Shown here one piece after another: positions 62,198 through 64,000 of a stretch of DNA of 64,000 nucleotides. Where the stretch lies: assembly GCA_017463485.1 (NCBI GenBank), contig JAFTPD010000009.1:159076-223075 (forward strand), read 5' to 3'. Under the pieces are notes generated by a model that was not told the DNA's origin, did no database searches, and saw only the letters and a list, made by a program, of their open reading frames with translations. Position 1 is the stretch's first letter. Each line of letters starts with the position of its first letter. This DNA is from Clostridia bacterium. GTDB taxonomy: Bacteria > Bacillota > Clostridia > Oscillospirales > CAG-272. The position numbers were made by a program, and so were the translations under genes.

Positions 62198-63394
62198 ATG
62201 AAAAAAACAAAAAATTACAAAAAAACACTGGTCGCTTGTTATCTTGGCTTTATCACGCAAGCAATATCTGCAAATTTTGCGCCTCTCTTATTCTTGACGT
62301 TCAAGGATACCTACGGGATTTCATTCGAAATGATCGCTCTTATTCCAATGGTATTCTATCTAACACAACTACTCGTGGACTTGGGAGCAACGAAATTTGC
62401 CGATGTCATCGGATACCGCACCTGCGTGGTAGCTTCACAGGTAGTATCCGCTGCAGGACTGATACTTATGGCATTCTTGCCGGATATACTGCCGAATCCC
62501 TTTGTGGGTATTCTTATCTCTGTCGTGCTTTACGCAATAGGCAGCGGTCTTATTGAGGTTTTGGTAAGTCCTATCGTCGAGGCTTGTCCCTTCGAAAACA
62601 AGGCGGGAGTCATGAGCCTCCTCCACTCATTTTACTGCTGGGGTGCCGTTGGCGTGATATTGGGCTCCACCGTCTTTTTCGCAATATTCGGTACATCCTG
62701 TTGGAAAATCCTTACTCTGATATGGGCGGTAGTTCCATTGTTGAACACCTTCAATTTTCTTTCTTGCCCGATAGAGCGATTGGTAGATGACGGACAAGGC
62801 ATGCGTATAGGTCAGCTGTTACGACTTCCCTTGTTTTGGCTTATGATCATGCTTATGATATGCGCAGGCGCATCCGAGGCAACAATGGCTCAATGGGCAT
62901 CGGCATTTACGGAATCGGCACTCGGAGTTTCTAAAATTATTGGCGATTTGGCAGGTCCTTGTCTGTTTGCCGCTTTCATGGGACTTTCGCGTGTGTTCTA
63001 TGGAAAGTTCAGCGAAAAGCTGGATTTGACCAAGGTCATGCTTAGCTGCGGCGCGCTGTGCGTGCTATGCTACCTGTTGGCTTCCCTGTCGCCCATCCCG
63101 ATCATAGGTCTTACCGGTTGCGCTCTTTGCGGATTGTCGGTTGGAATCATGTGGCCCGGAACGATCAGCATTTCCTCGCAAAAATGTCCCAAAGGCGGAA
63201 CGGCAATGTTTGCTTTTCTTGCGTTGGCGGGAGATTTGGGAGCTACGGTGAGTCCTGCTATGGTCGGAGGGATCGCTGATGCCGTAGGCGGCAATTTGAA
63301 AACAGGCTTGCTTTTTGCCACCTTGTTTCCGGCAATTATGATACTCGGACTTGTTCTGCTCGCAAAAAAATTTGGAAAACATATTCATTACTAA
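62198..63394 (+). CDS. MFS transporter
   Basis: 398 residues, twelve membrane helices. GFITQAISANFAPLLFLTFKD begins helix 1; the loop-2 region FADVIGYRTCVVASQVVSAAG corresponds to the MFS signature without the usual Arg-Arg. ACPFENKAGVMSLLHSFYCWG resembles the FucP/YbjJ-type sugar or metabolite transporters. Substrate cannot be told. It follows ktrA by 63 bases with a terminator only after it, so may be co-transcribed. Confidence 0.85.
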   Translation: MKKTKNYKKTLVACYLGFITQAISANFAPLLFLTFKDTYGISFEMIALIPMVFYLTQLLVDLGATKFADVIGYRTCVVASQVVSAAGLILMAFLPDILPNPFVGILISVVLYAIGSGLIEVLVSPIVEACPFENKAGVMSLLHSFYCWGAVGVILGSTVFFAIFGTSCWKILTLIWAVVPLLNTFNFLSCPIERLVDDGQGMRIGQLLRLPLFWLMIMLMICAGASEATMAQWASAFTESALGVSKIIGDLAGPCLFAAFMGLSRVFYGKFSEKLDLTKVMLSCGALCVLCYLLASLSPIPIIGLTGCALCGLSVGIMWPGTISISSQKCPKGGTAMFAFLALAGDLGATVSPAMVGGIADAVGGNLKTGLLFATLFPAIMILGLVLLAKKFGKHIHY

Positions 63395-63406
63395 ATCATT
63401 AAAAGA

Positions 63407-63452
63407 AAACCTGCATGCTGCGTTAGCGTCTCAACGCAGCATGCAGGTTTTT
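63407..63452 (+). terminator. Terminator after MFS gene
   Basis: 18-bp perfect arms starting AAACCTGCATGCTGCGTT, 8-base loop, then TTTTT. Confidence 0.93.
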
Positions 63453-63470
63453 CAACGTAGACTACAAACA

Positions 63471-63507
63471 AAAATATTGGGATAGGCTCTGCCTATCCCA
63501 ATATTTT
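63471..63507. terminator. Perfect hairpin, terminator of minus-strand transcript
   Basis: 17-base arms AAAATATTGGGATAGGC and complement, TCT loop; on the minus strand the stem ends in ATTTTTGTTTG. Confidence 0.9.
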
Positions 63508-63555
63508 GGGTCGGCGCGACAGGACTCAACCTGCGGCCTGATGGTCCCAAACAAA
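63508..63555 (-). other. 3' half of a tRNA-Pro (TGG), probable attachment-site scar
   Basis: Minus strand reads from TTTGGGACCATCAGG through GCAGGTTGAGTCCTGT to CGCGCCGACCC. This matches the anticodon loop (TGG), variable loop, T-arm and acceptor 3' strand of a tRNA-Pro, but the T-loop lacks one base (TTGAGT) and CCA is CCC. The 5' half (acceptor, D-arm) is missing, so it cannot make a functional tRNA. Tyrosine integrases often cut at exactly the anticodon loop, leaving such a half. Confidence 0.7.
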
Positions 63556-63761
63556 TCTGCACCGATTTTTTACTTGATTTACAAGGCTTTTCGGGGCTTT
63601 TTAGTCCAAAAACGATGCTTTCGGATGCTCTTGTAAGCACTGTTTCCACGTAGTCCAACTCTGTAGATGGTCAAAACTGTGGTCAACCACAAACCACCCA
63701 CAAATCATCGCCGCGGAAACCTATGCCGTCACTCCTGCGAGATATTCTTATTAATGGAAGC

Positions 63762-63790
63762 ATTATACCATAAATCCACGGAAATGTCAA
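63762..63790 (-). promoter_or_regulatory. Promoter reading toward the tRNA-Pro fragment
   Basis: Minus-strand TTGACA (63790-63785), 17-bp spacer, TATAAT (63767-63762). An inverted repeat AAATCCACGGA (63772-63782)/TCCGTGGATTT (63800-63810) spans the -35 box and could be an operator. Confidence 0.85.
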
Positions 63791-63810
63791 GGATACATAT
63801 CCGTGGATTT

Positions 63811-63983
63811 TGTAACGCCGAGCAACTTCTCTCAACACGCAAAAATTGATATGCAGTAGACGAAAGATAACGCCCTTAGCAAATTTGAGAATTTAACAAA
63901 ACAAAAACAAAATACCAATTTTTCAAAAACACCGTAAAGTTATAATAGATACATCAAAATTAACAAGGAACGGTGTATTTATT
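63811..63983 (+). promoter_or_regulatory. Upstream region of the last gene
   Basis: AT-rich; TATAAT at 63941-63946 with no clear -35 (TTTTTC 16 bases upstream is the nearest), and AAGGAACGG (63965-63973) as ribosome-binding site. Confidence 0.5.
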
Positions 63984-64000
63984 ATGAAAATTGAAAACCC
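63984..64000 (+). CDS. Start of an unidentified gene, cut by window end
   Basis: ATG at 63984 opens MKIEN and runs off the edge. It has a ribosome-binding site about 10 bases upstream and a -10 box. Too little is present to name it. Confidence 0.5.

Larger units (their letters stand above)
63465..63755 (-). ncRNA. Candidate small transcript across a tRNA-Pro fragment
   Basis: A consensus minus-strand promoter (63790-63762) and a perfect terminator (63507-63471) bracket about 290 bases with no open frame that has a ribosome-binding site and a usable start. An AGGAG at about 63737 is followed by ATA rather than a start codon. It could be the remains of an integrase gene between its promoter and the attachment site, or a real small RNA; only the promoter and terminator are clear. 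Confidence 0.35.

Noticed and set aside
63508-63555. Functional tRNA-Pro
   Set aside because: The 5' half is missing, the T-loop is one base short and the CCA end is altered.

Overview
The window looks like a chromosomal segment of a gut-type Clostridia bacterium (Bacillota). This rests on a T-box leader, a YybS-GdpP-RplI-DnaB cluster, a RimP-NusA-YlxR-YlxQ-IF2 cluster, strong AAAGGAG ribosome-binding sites and promoters with a strict 17-bp spacer. Species cannot be named from sequence alone. All functional calls are by reading motifs and gene order; no database search was run.

Layout. 1-840: 5' end of a sodium:solute symporter gene (minus) behind a T-box whose specifier reads UAC (Tyr). 1105-2121: gapA. 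2122-2944: hairpin-rich stretch without a gene. 2945-4099: small module of an XRE-type regulator facing a two-gene operon, with two identical-armed palindromes in between. 4261-6964: rpmG-secE-nusG-rplK-rplA, followed by acpP. 7482-13082 (minus): rimP-nusA-ylxR-ylxQ-infB and a Nudix gene. 13420-23114: yybS-gdpP-rplI-dnaB-tilS-hpt-ftsH. 23240-23782: tRNA-Gln and an array of small hairpins. 23783-25704: a YwaF/TMEM164-like membrane protein and an XRE-TPR regulator.

25824-33843 is a sugar locus: fucU-type mutarotase, YgjV-like protein, AraC regulator (minus), complete ribose/fucose-type ABC importer and L-fucose isomerase. Fuculokinase and fuculose-phosphate aldolase are not in the window. 34060-36310: ECF-like sigma factor overlapping a gene for a membrane-anchored M23 peptidase-domain protein in the usual anti-sigma position. 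36565-43524: MATE exporter, sugar-phosphate isomerase-like TIM barrel, a 1100-residue lipoprotein of Fn3-like modules, thioredoxin, and a DUF308 membrane protein. 43644-45827: TetR regulator, DegV and a PAP2-like protein, with matching palindromes before both tetR and degV. 46574-49133: TPR protein, DUF4037-type protein, DUF3737-type protein. 49268-50959: PiT phosphate transporter with DUF47 partner.

51013-59963 is a uronate locus: GH2 glycosidase and GPH symporter (minus) divergent from an AraC regulator, uxuA, an uxuB-type SDR reductase, KDPG aldolase and KDG kinase; together these turn fructuronate into pyruvate and glyceraldehyde 3-phosphate, with glucuronate isomerase missing from the window. 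60110-62134: KtrB/KtrA-type potassium uptake. 62198-63394: MFS transporter. 63465-63810: a promoter, the 3' half of a tRNA-Pro and a perfect terminator, probably an integration scar and perhaps a small transcript. A new gene starts at 63984. No CRISPR, rRNA, transposase or intact prophage was seen.
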